A model generated the notes under the pieces. The model was not told where the DNA came from and made no database searches. It worked only from the letters and a program-made list of their open reading frames with translations. A program made the position numbers and the translations under genes. Below, in pieces: positions 7,376 through 14,624 of a DNA stretch of 19,330 bases (within the stretch, counting starts at the first letter, position 1; each line of letters begins with the position of its first letter). The stretch covers positions 1 through 19,330 of the forward strand of contig VERM01000006.1 in the NCBI GenBank assembly GCA_018882645.1, written 5' to 3'. The stretch is from Ferruginibacter sp. GTDB lineage: Bacteria; Bacteroidota; Bacteroidia; Chitinophagales; Chitinophagaceae.

Positions 7376-10087
7376 ATGGAGAATACCATATACATACAAC
7401 CCTACCTGCGCCTCAGTGGTCTAGAGCCTTTGGTCATAAGACCCGAGACCAATTTTGTAAATGTTGGCGAACGCACCAACGTTACCGGCAGTAAAAAGTT
7501 TGCACGCCTCATCAGAGAAGGTCAGTATGAGGAAGCTTTGTCTGTTGCGCGTCAGCAAGTTGAAAGTGGTGCACAGATCCTGGATGTGAATATGGATGAC
7601 GCCTTGCTGGATGGAGTAGAGGCAATGAAAACATTTCTGAATCTTTTACAGGCTGAACCCGATATTGCAAAGATTCCCATCATGATTGACAGCAGTAAGT
7701 TTGAAATCATTGAAGCCGGATTGAAATGTGTGCAGGGCAAATGTATCGTGAACTCTATCTCCATGAAAGAAGGAGAAGAAAAATTTATTGAACAGGCCTT
7801 CATTTGTAAAAGTTTTGGTGCTTCTGTTATTGTAATGGCTTTTGACGAAATAGGTCAGGCAGATACAAAAGCGCGTAAGGTTGAAATATGTCATCGGACA
7901 TATAAAATTCTTACAGAAAAAGTCGGTTTTGCTGCACAGGATATCATTTTCGATCCAAACATTTTTGCTATCGCTACAGGGATAGAAGAACACAACAACT
8001 ATGCTGTTGATTTCATTGAAGCTACGAGAGAAATAAAAAGACTGATGCCTTTAGCCAAAGTCAGCGGAGGTGTGAGTAATGTTTCTTTCTCCTTCAGAGG
8101 AAATGATCATGTGAGAGAAGCCATTCACAGCGTATTTTTGTTTCATGCCATCAAAGCCGGTATGGATATGGGAATCGTCAATGCCGGTCAGCTCGTGATA
8201 TACGATGATATTGAACCTACACTTAAACAACTTTGTGAGGATGTCATTCTCAACAGAAATAATGATGATAACGGCGCAACGGAGAAGCTGATCACATTTG
8301 CTGAAACTGTTAAGGCCAAAGGAAAAGAAACCGTAAAAGACGAAAGCTGGAGAAAAGAATCTGTTGAAAAAAGGATGAGCCATGCGCTGATACATGGTAT
8401 CACTGAATATATAGATGCGGATACTGAGGAAGCAAGACAGAAATACCCAACGCCTCTATCCGTGATAGAAGGCCCCCTGATGAATGGTATGAATATCGTC
8501 GGAGACTTATTTGGTGCCGGTAAGATGTTTTTACCGCAGGTGGTGAAGAGTGCGCGCGTCATGAAAAAAGCGGTTGCTGTTTTAACGCCCTACATTGAAC
8601 AGGAAAAGCGGGATCGTTTAAACAATCTTTCTAAAGATGATCAGGCAGGCAACATAGAGAAAGGTCCGGCGAAAATATTGCTGGCCACCGTAAAGGGTGA
8701 TGTGCATGACATAGGAAAGAACATTGTTGGAGTAGTATTGGGTTGTAATGGTTATGAAATTATTGATCTTGGCGTAATGGTGTCCTCCGATAAAATATTA
8801 TCCGAAGCACATAAACATCAAGCTGATATTATCGGATTAAGCGGACTGATTACCCCTTCGCTGGATGAGATGGTGCACATTGCCAAAGAAATGAAGCGGT
8901 TGAATATGCATATTCCATTGCTTATTGGCGGCGCTACCACCAGCCGTATGCATACGGCAGTTAAAATAGCTCCTGAATATGAACACGGCGTAGTACATGT
9001 GCTCGATGCTTCGCGTAGTGTAACGGTTGCCGGTACTTTGTTGAATAAAGAACAAAAAGAAAATTTCATTTCTGATATCAAAACAGAATATCAAAAATTG
9101 CAGGTCGATTTCGGTAACAGAAAAACAGCTAAACAATTATTGCCTTTTGCGGAAGCGCAGCAAAATGCTGTCGTTTTGAATCAAAAAGAGCATAGCCCAA
9201 TAGCGCCTGCATTTACCGGAACCAAAGTTTTGGATAATTACAACCTGGATGAAATAGCCCGATATATTGATTGGCAGCCGTTTTTCATTGCGTGGGAGTT
9301 GCATGGTAAGTTTCCGCAGATACTGACAGATTCAGTTGTAGGAGCGGAGGCGTCAAAACTTTACGACGATGCTCAAAAATTACTGAACCAGATCATTGAT
9401 GAAAAATGGCTCTCGGCTAAAGGGGTAGTTGGATTTTGGCAAGCCGAAAAAACAGCACCTGATTCTGTTTTGGTTCATACGAAGGAAAAAAATATTTCTT
9501 TAGAATTCCTCCGGCAGCAAGTGAAAAAAGCCGCCGGTCAGCCCAATCTTTCACTGGCTGATTTCATCAGCAAGGATGAAAAAGATTATTTAGGTGCATT
9601 TTCTGTTACCATACAGGGAATAGAATCTCACATAAAACGCTTTGAAGAAAATCTGGATGATTATAATAAAATCATTTTGCAGGCTCTTGCCGACAGATTG
9701 GCGGAAGCGTTTGCTGAGTTGTTACATGAGAAAACGCGTAAAGAATTTTGGGGTTACGCCAAAGGCGAGACGTTGAATAATGAAGAGCTGATTAATGAAA
9801 GTTATCAGGGCATCAGGCCTGCACCCGGCTATCCTGCTTGTCCGGATCATACAGAAAAATATAAATTATTTTATTTGCTTGGCGGCGAAAGTGCAACCGG
9901 AATTCATCTGACCGAATCTTTGGCCATGTATCCTGCCTCTTCTGTTTGCGGCTGGTACTTTGCGCATCCCGAAAGCAAATATTTTGGAGTTGGTAAAATT
10001 GAAAAAGATCAGCTAGAAGATTATGCAAAAAGAAAGGGGATCAGCATAGAAGAAGCAACCAAATGGCTTAGACCGATATTGGAATAA
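7376..10087 (+). CDS. metH: Methionine synthase, folate/B12/activation subunit (split MetH, C-terminal half)
   Basis: The protein has 903 residues; with the preceding gene the total is 1239, close to the 1227 of E. coli MetH. Modules in order are: the pterin (methyl-tetrahydrofolate) barrel, about residues 20-290, with '[17 protein letters not shown]' and '[13 protein letters not shown]'; the helical cap, about 320-420; the Rossmann B12 domain with '[11 protein letters not shown]', where His444 is the expected lower cobalt ligand, followed by '[11 protein letters not shown]' and '[10 protein letters not shown]'; and the AdoMet activation domain to the C-terminus with '[15 protein letters not shown]' and '[14 protein letters not shown]'. 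It transfers methyl from 5-methyltetrahydrofolate to homocysteine through cob(I)alamin, and reactivates itself with AdoMet. All modules are intact. It needs B12 and the partner encoded 9 bases upstream. Confidence 0.96.
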   Translation: MENTIYIQPYLRLSGLEPLVIRPETNFVNVGERTNVTGSKKFARLIREGQYEEALSVARQQVESGAQILDVNMDDALLDGVEAMKTFLNLLQAEPDIAKIPIMIDSSKFEIIEAGLKCVQGKCIVNSISMKEGEEKFIEQAFICKSFGASVIVMAFDEIGQADTKARKVEICHRTYKILTEKVGFAAQDIIFDPNIFAIATGIEEHNNYAVDFIEATREIKRLMPLAKVSGGVSNVSFSFRGNDHVREAIHSVFLFHAIKAGMDMGIVNAGQLVIYDDIEPTLKQLCEDVILNRNNDDNGATEKLITFAETVKAKGKETVKDESWRKESVEKRMSHALIHGITEYIDADTEEARQKYPTPLSVIEGPLMNGMNIVGDLFGAGKMFLPQVVKSARVMKKAVAVLTPYIEQEKRDRLNNLSKDDQAGNIEKGPAKILLATVKGDVHDIGKNIVGVVLGCNGYEIIDLGVMVSSDKILSEAHKHQADIIGLSGLITPSLDEMVHIAKEMKRLNMHIPLLIGGATTSRMHTAVKIAPEYEHGVVHVLDASRSVTVAGTLLNKEQKENFISDIKTEYQKLQVDFGNRKTAKQLLPFAEAQQNAVVLNQKEHSPIAPAFTGTKVLDNYNLDEIARYIDWQPFFIAWELHGKFPQILTDSVVGAEASKLYDDAQKLLNQIIDEKWLSAKGVVGFWQAEKTAPDSVLVHTKEKNISLEFLRQQVKKAAGQPNLSLADFISKDEKDYLGAFSVTIQGIESHIKRFEENLDDYNKIILQALADRLAEAFAELLHEKTRKEFWGYAKGETLNNEELINESYQGIRPAPGYPACPDHTEKYKLFYLLGGESATGIHLTESLAMYPASSVCGWYFAHPESKYFGVGKIEKDQLEDYAKRKGISIEEATKWLRPILE

Positions 10088-10123
10088 TACTTTCCGATTT
10101 TTTATTTCACTTAATTTGCCTGC

Positions 10124-10894
10124 ATGAGAATCATTTCCTACAATGTCAATGGCATACGTGCCGCAATTAAAAAAGGATTTATCGACTGGCTTAAAACTGA
10201 TCCTGCGGATGTGATTTGTATTCAGGAAACAAAGGCAACTGAAGGAGATGTGGATGTCAAACAGCTGGAAGCCTTGGGCTTTGAACATCACTGGTTCAGT
10301 GCCAATAAAAAAGGATATAGCGGTGTGGCTATTTTCTCTAAAATAAATCCCACTGGCGTAGTTAAGGGCAATGGTCACCCTGAGAGCGATTTCGAAGGCA
10401 GGGTAATTCAAATGCAATTTGGTGATATCACTTTAATCAACGCTTATTTCCCATCCGGCACTTCCGGCGAAGAACGACAAGCATTCAAGTATGTATGGCT
10501 GGATGAGTTTTATAGCTATTTAAACAAGCTTCGCAAGAAAAATCCAAAAATCATTTTGTGTGGTGACTACAATATTGCACACGAAGAAATTGATATCCAC
10601 GATCCGAAAGGCAATAAAAACTCAACAGGATTTCTTCCGGAGGAGAGGGCATGGATGACCAAGTTTTTGAAGTCGGGATGGATAGATACTTTCAGAGAAT
10701 TCCATAAAGAGCCTCATCGCTACAGCTGGTGGAGTCAACGCTTTCCAAGTGTTCGGCTGAATAACAAGGGATGGCGAATTGACTACATCTCTGTTACGGA
10801 AGATCTGAAAAGCAAGCTGGTGGATGCTGAAATTTTTCCGGATGTGAAGCACAGCGATCACTGCCCGGTTTATCTTGAAATCAAAACAAAGTAA
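10124..10894 (+). CDS. xth: Exodeoxyribonuclease III (AP endonuclease)
   Basis: The protein has 256 residues of the Xth/ExoA family, which cuts DNA 5' to abasic sites in base-excision repair and trims 3' ends with Mg. The active-site set is complete: Asn7 ('YNVNGIRAA'), Glu35 ('IQETKA'), Tyr108 ('NAYFPSG'), Asp148 and Asn150 ('GDYNIAH'), Asp220 ('WRIDYI') and Asp245-His246 ('HSDHCPV'). Length and ends match the family. It follows metH by 36 bases and could be co-transcribed. A near-consensus TTAATTTG at 10107-10114 may give it a start of its own with almost no leader. Confidence 0.95.
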   Translation: MRIISYNVNGIRAAIKKGFIDWLKTDPADVICIQETKATEGDVDVKQLEALGFEHHWFSANKKGYSGVAIFSKINPTGVVKGNGHPESDFEGRVIQMQFGDITLINAYFPSGTSGEERQAFKYVWLDEFYSYLNKLRKKNPKIILCGDYNIAHEEIDIHDPKGNKNSTGFLPEERAWMTKFLKSGWIDTFREFHKEPHRYSWWSQRFPSVRLNNKGWRIDYISVTEDLKSKLVDAEIFPDVKHSDHCPVYLEIKTK

Positions 10895-10938
10895 TTGATT
10901 TGCTATCCTATTTATATTCATTTAATATAACTCTCTTC

Positions 10939-11244
10939 ATGTTTAAATACAACGTTACCATCAAAGTACTTCATGAAATTTCATCCGAATGGCTGATATG
11001 GCTTAAAGAAGAGCATATCCCGGAAGTGATTGCCACCGGCTGTTTTACGAGTGCGACTATACACAGACTATTAGAGGTAGATGATTCAGAGGGCCCCACT
11101 TATAACGTTCAATACAAAGCCGAAAGTAAAGCAGCTTATAACCTTTATATAAACAAACACGCCGGATTACTTCGTGAAAAATCTTATAAAAAATGGGGCG
11201 ACAAATTCATTGCTTTTCGCTCCGTTATGCAGGTTGTGAACTAA
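10939..11244 (+). CDS. DUF4286 family small protein
   Basis: The protein has 101 residues. The frame is open from a TTG at 10900, but the family characteristically begins 'M-Y-NVT', so ATG 10939 ('MFKYNVTIKV') is chosen. The body 'WLIWLKEEHIPEVIATGCFTSATIHRLLE' and 'YNVQYKAESKAAYNLYINKHAGLLREKSYKKWGDKFIAFRSVM' is characteristic of DUF4286, a Bacteroidota family with a ferredoxin-like fold reminiscent of the dimeric alpha-beta barrels. No reaction is known. It lies 44 bases after xth on the same strand; a possible A/T-rich terminator lies at 11254-11277. Confidence 0.85.
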   Translation: MFKYNVTIKVLHEISSEWLIWLKEEHIPEVIATGCFTSATIHRLLEVDDSEGPTYNVQYKAESKAAYNLYINKHAGLLREKSYKKWGDKFIAFRSVMQVVN

Positions 11245-11253
11245 TTGTGCAAA

Positions 11254-11277
11254 ACAAAAAAAGAATCGTTTTTTTGT
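11254..11277 (+). terminator. A/T-rich hairpin after DUF4286
   Basis: ACAAAAAAA (11254-11262), loop GAATCG, TTTTTTTGT (11269-11277). It is nine perfect but A/T-rich pairs ten bases after the stop codon, so termination would be modest. Confidence 0.4.
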
Positions 11278-11288
11278 ATCAAAATTTT

Positions 11289-11450
11289 ATGTATATACGC
11301 CCAAATGCACGCTGAGAAAGGATTTGAAAATAAATCCTCTGCAAGCCAATGCTGTAGAGGGTTTCATTGATTTATTATTTTCATTTGATTTTTTTGTGTG
11401 CTCCTCTGTTTTCGCAGAACGCCCTATTTTAAGGCATTTCAGCCTTTTTT
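11289..11450 (+). ncRNA. Possible small structured RNA between DUF4286 and HU
   Basis: The stretch has no credible gene but successive fold elements on the plus strand. AGGATTT (11319-11325) pairs with AAATCCT (11332-11338) over a 6-nt loop. CCTCTGCA pairs with TGTAGAGG (one G-U) near 11336-11359, overlapping the first stem, so the two may be alternatives. AAGGC (11431-11435), loop ATTTCA, GCCTT and a T-run end at 11450, an intrinsic terminator. Since another hairpin already follows the DUF4286 stop and HU has its own promoter downstream, a terminator here suggests a separate transcript. A weak promoter (TTG near 11274, TATATACG at 11292-11299) exists. It does not match 6S, SRP, tmRNA or RNase P motifs that I can recognise. 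It could also be just a long 3' UTR. Confidence 0.35.
11431..11450 (+). terminator. Intrinsic terminator upstream of the HU promoter
   Basis: Stem AAGGC/GCCTT with loop ATTTCA, then six T residues in all (11445-11450). Short stem but classical form. Confidence 0.5.
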
Positions 11451-11476
11451 GGATAGGATAAAAAAAATAAAAAAAT

Positions 11477-11506
11477 TTTGTTGGAAATAAAAAGCATCTA
11501 TATTTG
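11477..11506 (+). promoter_or_regulatory. Bacteroidota-type promoter of the HU gene
   Basis: TTTG at 11477-11480, an 18-nt spacer and TATATTTG at 11499-11506: both boxes fit the consensus. The surrounding A/T-rich tract (11460-11480) suits a strongly expressed gene. The leader would be about 25 nt. Confidence 0.65.
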
Positions 11507-11535
11507 TTGTACTTAAAAATTTCAAAACTTTTATT

Positions 11536-11805
11536 ATGAACAAAGCTGAACTAATCGCAAAAATCGCTGATGATGCCGGCATCACAAAAACTCAGGCAAA
11601 TGCCACTCTGGACTCATTCATTGAGGCTGTTACTAAGACCTTGAAAGGCGGAAAAAAAGTTACTTTAGTTGGTTTTGGAACTTTTTCAGTTTCAAAAAGA
11701 GCTGCTCGTAACGGACGCAATCCGCAAACTGGTGCTGTAATCAAAATCAAAGCAAAAAAAGTTGCGAAATTTAAAGCAGGAAAAGAACTATCTGCTAAAA
11801 TCTAA
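11536..11805 (+). CDS. HU-family DNA-binding protein
   Basis: The protein has 89 residues, the usual HU/IHF length. '[36 protein letters not shown]' is the helical dimer part. '[48 protein letters not shown]' is the beta-arm part, with the DNA-intercalating 'RNPQTG' turn (Pro at the arm tip) intact. It bends and packs chromosomal DNA without strong sequence specificity. It has its own promoter and a strong terminator, so it is a single-gene unit. Whether it is a general HU or a specialised paralogue cannot be told from one window. Confidence 0.95.
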   Translation: MNKAELIAKIADDAGITKTQANATLDSFIEAVTKTLKGGKKVTLVGFGTFSVSKRAARNGRNPQTGAVIKIKAKKVAKFKAGKELSAKI

Positions 11806-11821
11806 TTAGCGGAAAAAAATT

Positions 11822-11854
11822 AAAAGCAAGACGCATCATGCGTCTTGCTTTTTT
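11822..11854 (+). terminator. Strong intrinsic terminator of the HU gene
   Basis: GCAAGACGCA (11826-11835), loop TCA, TGCGTCTTGC (11839-11848): ten perfect pairs, extended by an A-tract before and a T-run after (to 11854). Confidence 0.92.
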
Positions 11855-11858
11855 ATTA

Positions 11859-11866
11859 TACTTTTG
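11859..11866 (+). promoter_or_regulatory. -7 element of the THX gene
   Basis: TACTTTTG fits TAnnTTTG exactly and lies 16 bases before the ATG at 11883, directly behind the HU terminator. No clear -33 box, since that position is taken by the terminator stem. Confidence 0.4.
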
Positions 11867-11882
11867 TAAAAAATCATTTATT

Positions 11883-12011
11883 ATGGGACGTGGTGATATC
11901 AAAACCAAAAAAGGAAAAATATTTGCGGGCAGTTTCGGAAAGAAAAGACCTGCCAAAGTAAAGCCTGCCGCAAAAGCAGCTCCTGCTAAAAAAGAAAAGG
12001 CTAAGAAATAG
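11883..12011 (+). CDS. Ribosomal protein THX (bTHX), 30S subunit
   Basis: The protein has only 42 residues. It begins 'MGRGDIKTKKGKIFAGSFGKKRP', the diagnostic bTHX N-terminus ('MG-GD-K-K-GKI--GS-G--RP'), and continues in a Lys/Ala/Pro-rich tail. bTHX is a small basic peptide that lies in the 30S head and stabilises rRNA; it is known from Thermus and is common in Bacteroidota. The Ala/Pro/Lys tail of about 18 residues is longer than in the shortest family members. The gene has a -7 element before it and a clear terminator behind it, so it is a separate transcription unit after HU. Confidence 0.88.
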   Translation: MGRGDIKTKKGKIFAGSFGKKRPAKVKPAAKAAPAKKEKAKK

Positions 12012-12018
12012 TTTTTTT

Positions 12019-12060
12019 AAACAGGCAGTAAGTTGTTCAATTCAATAACTGCCTGTTTTT
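12019..12060 (+). terminator. Intrinsic terminator of the THX gene
   Basis: AAACAGGCAGT (12019-12029) and ACTGCCTGTTT (12048-12058) form eleven perfect pairs over an 18-nt loop, with a T-run to 12060. It may also slow transcripts arriving from pdxH on the other strand, whose stop codon is at 12065, but the minus-strand T-run is poor. Confidence 0.85.
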
Positions 12061-12064
12061 AATA

Positions 12065-12706
12065 TTATGGTGCAAGGCGTTTAATACTCCAACGGTTCCA
12101 TTCCACAAGATTATATTCTATCCGATCATGAAGTCTTCCCGGTCTTCCCTGCCAGAATTCGATTTGCCGGGGAATGACGCGATACCCACCCCAGTGCGGG
12201 GGTCTGGGAATTTCTTTATTTGAATATGCTGCTTCCAGTGTTTTAAATTTTTCTTCCAGCCTTTCTCTCGAATCAATAACACTGGACTGATCAGAAGCCC
12301 ATGCACCAATGCGACTGGTAATGGGTCGTGAATGAAAATATTCATCACTTTCTTTATCGCTTATTTTTTCAATGTCCCCTGTTATACGCACCTGTCTTTC
12401 CAGCTCTTTCCAGAAAAAAACCAAACAAGCATTCGGATTGTCTTTGACATCAGAAGCTTTATGGCTGTTGTAGTTGGTGAAAAAAACAAATCCGCTTTCA
12501 TCATAGCCTTTAAGCAAAACAATTCTGGCGGATGGCACGCCCTGATTGTTTGCTGTAGCCAACGTCATAGCATTGACTTCATCAATACGGCTGTCAATGG
12601 CTTCCTGCCACCATTTATCAAATTGTCTTAAAGGGTGCTTTTCAATATCATTCTCAGATAATGAACGGAGCATATAATCTTTACGAATGTCAGCAATATT
12701 CATCAT
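12065..12706 (-). CDS. pdxH: Pyridoxamine 5'-phosphate oxidase
   Basis: The protein has 213 residues and is full length. PdxH oxidises pyridoxamine or pyridoxine 5'-phosphate to PLP with FMN and oxygen. Landmarks are 'AMTLATANNQGVPSARIVLLKG' (residues 46-67, FMN/phosphate binding), 'GFVFFTNYNSHKASD' (72-86), 'RQVRITG' (104-110), 'WASDQSS' (136-142), 'RPPHWGGYRVIP' (168-179) and the C-terminal signature 'FWQGRPGRLHDR' (184-195). The start ATG at 12706 overlaps the stop of the upstream coiled-coil gene in an ATGA arrangement, so translation is probably coupled. A second ATG follows at once; either could serve. Confidence 0.96.
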   Translation of the reverse strand: MMNIADIRKDYMLRSLSENDIEKHPLRQFDKWWQEAIDSRIDEVNAMTLATANNQGVPSARIVLLKGYDESGFVFFTNYNSHKASDVKDNPNACLVFFWKELERQVRITGDIEKISDKESDEYFHSRPITSRIGAWASDQSSVIDSRERLEEKFKTLEAAYSNKEIPRPPHWGGYRVIPRQIEFWQGRPGRLHDRIEYNLVEWNRWSIKRLAP

Positions 12707-13233
12707 GATTTAACTTTAGGATCAGTTGAATTGGTTTCAGGGTTATGCAACTGCTCTTTTAAAAACGTATTATCCAGCAGGGTGAGCTCAAGTTTACTTT
12801 CTACCTCTGTCAGTCTTTTTTTCATTTCCGAAATCTCTTTATAGAGCTTCGATAAATCATTCAAGTCATGATAAGCGTCTTCCAAAGCTGTTTGGGTTGA
12901 CAAGTATTTCTCTTTTATCTCATAATAAGATTTTTCAATGGCAATACTTTGTATCAACTCTTCTTCAAGAGCGGCTTCCCGCCGGTTGGCTTTTATGTTT
13001 TTTTGCTCCGCTTCTTCTATTTGACGGCGCATGGTTTCTATTTCAGTAATATTGTTTTCCAACTTACTTTGCATTTCTCCCATTTTTTTGGAAGCGGCAT
13101 GCAAATCATTCAGTTCCTCCTCTTTTAGCTGAATGAGGTAACGAAGATCATTCAATTCAAATTTCAAATCCTCATTTTCTTTATTCAGTTGCTGAAGTAT
13201 TTCTTCGGAAGAAAGAGACATGATATCATGCAT
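12703..13233 (-). CDS. Coiled-coil protein coupled to pdxH
   Basis: The protein has 176 residues and is almost wholly alpha-helical coiled coil from about residue 10 to 160, rich in Glu, Lys and Leu with heptad character. There is no signal peptide, membrane segment or catalytic motif. The last 15 residues are polar and probably disordered. I do not recognise a named family. The start could be the ATG at 13233 or the one four codons later ('MSLSSEEIL'). It overlaps pdxH by four bases and shares a promoter with it, but a functional link to PLP synthesis is not implied by the sequence. Confidence 0.75.
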   Translation of the reverse strand: MHDIMSLSSEEILQQLNKENEDLKFELNDLRYLIQLKEEELNDLHAASKKMGEMQSKLENNITEIETMRRQIEEAEQKNIKANRREAALEEELIQSIAIEKSYYEIKEKYLSTQTALEDAYHDLNDLSKLYKEISEMKKRLTEVESKLELTLLDNTFLKEQLHNPETNSTDPKVKS

Positions 13234-13258
13234 TTGGTGAATAAAATCATTATCCTTT

Positions 13259-13292
13259 CAAAGTTAATTGCTTAAATGGAAATTGCTGCAAA
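13259..13292 (-). promoter_or_regulatory. Promoter of the coiled-coil/pdxH operon
   Basis: On the minus strand, TTTG (13292-13289), a 22-nt spacer and TAACTTTG (13266-13259): both boxes match the consensus, with the spacer at the long end of the usual range. The leader is about 20 nt. Confidence 0.55.
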
Positions 13293-13323
13293 ATGATGAA
13301 CGATATCGAAAGTTACTGTATAA

Positions 13324-13356
13324 TTAAAAAAAGCTGCCGAAAAACCGACAGCTTTT
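13324..13356 (-). terminator. Terminator of the superoxide dismutase gene
   Basis: On the minus strand AAAGCTG-T-CG and CG-G-CAGCTTT pair (with one U-G) around a short T-rich loop, followed by a T-run. The pairing is better as minus-strand RNA than as plus-strand RNA, where the wobble becomes a C-A mismatch. So it belongs to sod. Confidence 0.75.
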
Positions 13357-13382
13357 GAATGATAAACGATTCTGTTGTACAA

Positions 13383-13988
13383 TTATTTTGCCGCAGTGAA
13401 GCGTTCAGCTATTTTGTTCCAGTTCACTACATTCCAAAAAGAACTTAAATAATCTGCACGGCGGTTTTGGTATTTCAAATAATAGGCATGTTCCCATACA
13501 TCTACACCCAATATTGGAGTGCCTTTTACTTCAGCTACATCCATCAGCGGGTTATCCTGATTGGGTGTAGAGCTGATCTCCAGTTTTCCGTCTTTGACCA
13601 GCAACCAAGCCCAACCGCTGCCGAATCTGGTGAGACCGGCCTGATTGAATTTTTCCTTGAACGCATCAAATGAGCCGAATGCTGCGTTGATTGCATCAGC
13701 CAAATGGCCGGAAGGAGTTCCGCCTGCGTTGGGTGAAAGGCTTTCCCAGAAAAAGGTATGATTCCAGTGACCTCCACCGTTGTTTCTAACAGCAACGCTG
13801 ATGGATCCGGCATGTTTTACCAGATCTTCGATGGTTTTGTTTTCATGATCGGTACCTGCAATAGCCTTATTCAGATTGTCTACATAGGCCTGATGGTGTT
13901 TGCCATGATGTATTTGCATGGTCAATGTATCGATATGTGGCTCAAGCGCGTCATGCGAATAAGGTAAAGGTGCTAATGTAAAAGGCAT
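13383..13988 (-). CDS. sod: Superoxide dismutase, Fe/Mn family (Mn-type signature)
   Basis: The protein has 201 residues and no export signal, so it acts in the cytoplasm, turning superoxide into hydrogen peroxide and oxygen. Metal ligands are His27 ('QIHHGKHH'), His77 ('HWNHTFFW'), Asp163 and His167 ('[18 protein letters not shown]'). The residues used to separate metal types, Gly73 just before His74 and Gln144 in 'TPNQDNPL', correspond to the Mn type (in Fe enzymes a Gln sits in the first place and an Ala in the second). Bacteroidota enzymes may be cambialistic, so metal use remains inference. It is a single-gene unit with a -7 element close upstream and a terminator. Confidence 0.95.
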   Translation of the reverse strand: MPFTLAPLPYSHDALEPHIDTLTMQIHHGKHHQAYVDNLNKAIAGTDHENKTIEDLVKHAGSISVAVRNNGGGHWNHTFFWESLSPNAGGTPSGHLADAINAAFGSFDAFKEKFNQAGLTRFGSGWAWLLVKDGKLEISSTPNQDNPLMDVAEVKGTPILGVDVWEHAYYLKYQNRRADYLSSFWNVVNWNKIAERFTAAK

Positions 13989-14004
13989 AATTTTATATTT
14001 TTTG

Positions 14005-14012
14005 CAAATTTA
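14005..14012 (-). promoter_or_regulatory. -7 element of sod
   Basis: TAAATTTG on the minus strand fits the consensus exactly and lies 16 bases before the start codon. No good -33 box is seen. Confidence 0.42.
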
Positions 14013-14078
14013 GGATAAAGAAGGTAAATGCGATATGACGAAAAATGTTATTGATATATTGATTCTGTCCGGGCTCGG

Positions 14079-14095
14079 TTTGTTTAGTAAACAAA
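14079..14095. repeat. 17-bp palindrome upstream of sod / downstream of tadA
   Basis: TTTGTTTA-G-TAAACAAA is a perfect palindrome with a one-base centre. It lies about 67 bases above the sod -7 box and 55 bases below the tadA stop. It could be a regulator site for sod, or a hairpin at the 3' end of tadA; it lacks a T-run, so a terminator is less likely. Confidence 0.5.
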
Positions 14096-14149
14096 GCCTT
14101 CTTTAAGTTATTTTTTGAACGGGGGAAAAATCAATAGTTCTGAATTTAT

Positions 14150-14590
14150 CTATTTTCTAAGTTGCGAAAAAAATGATTTCATAAGTTGACTGCATTCATT
14201 TTCAAGAACTCCTCCCTGAATTTCAGTTTTAGGATGAAAAGGGTTTTTGTCACCCGTACTTCTTCGGTAAGAATTTTTATCGTCATACGCTCCGAAAACG
14301 ATACGGCCGATTTTACTCCAGTACAGCGCGCCACTGCACATCAAGCAGGGCTCGAGTGTAACGTAAAGTGTTGCTTCGGGTAAATATTTACTTCCCAGAA
14401 ACTGATATGCTGATGTAAGGGCAAGGATTTCTGCATGTGCGGTACTGTCGTTCAAAAGCTCCACCTGATTATATGCCTTTGCGATGATTTTATTCTGCAA
14501 AACAACAATAGCGCCAACAGGCACCTCGTTTTTATCGAAGGCTTTCTTTGCTTCTCCCAGTGCTATCTGCATATATTCTGTGTCGCTCAT
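14150..14590 (-). CDS. tadA: tRNA adenosine(34) deaminase TadA
   Basis: The protein has 146 residues from the ATG at 14590. The frame is open upstream to 14638, but that would overlap the neighbour's start and adds residues outside the family. TadA turns A34 of tRNA-Arg(ACG) into inosine. The zinc deaminase core is present: 'HAEI' with His52 and catalytic Glu54, and 'PCLMCSG' with Cys82 and Cys85. The sequence 'NEVPVGAIVV' and Asn41 in 'KAYNQVE' match the substrate-binding region. A guanine or cytosine deaminase is the main alternative, but 'EPCLMCSGAL' with 'RIVFGAYDDK' and the length favour TadA. It is divergent from the ALDH gene. Confidence 0.9.
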   Translation of the reverse strand: MSDTEYMQIALGEAKKAFDKNEVPVGAIVVLQNKIIAKAYNQVELLNDSTAHAEILALTSAYQFLGSKYLPEATLYVTLEPCLMCSGALYWSKIGRIVFGAYDDKNSYRRSTGDKNPFHPKTEIQGGVLENECSQLMKSFFSQLRK

Positions 14591-14611
14591 TAAGAGTTTG
14601 GTAACTTTATA

Positions 14612-14619
14612 CAAAATTA
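14612..14619 (-). promoter_or_regulatory. -7 element of tadA
   Basis: TAATTTTG on the minus strand fits the consensus. It lies within the 34 bases between the divergent start codons, and overlaps the leader of the ALDH gene, which has its own TAACTTTA at 14602-14609. Confidence 0.4.
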
Positions 14620-14624
14620 CGTCA

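Noticed and set aside
10900..10938. Upstream TTG start for the DUF4286 gene
   Set aside because: The added 13 residues lie before the family's usual 'M-Y-NVT' beginning.
11305..11370. A 21-codon open frame in the DUF4286-HU interval
   Set aside because: The frame overlaps the predicted stems, shows no recognisable motif, and has no supporting start context.
11289..11450. 6S, SRP or tmRNA identity for the candidate small RNA
   Set aside because: None of the diagnostic motifs of these RNAs (SRP tetraloop region, tmRNA tag frame and tRNA-like ends, 6S central bubble with closing stems) could be recognised.
14484..14624. Longer N-terminus of the aldehyde dehydrogenase
   Set aside because: The 47 extra residues are antisense to the tadA coding region and do not resemble the family.
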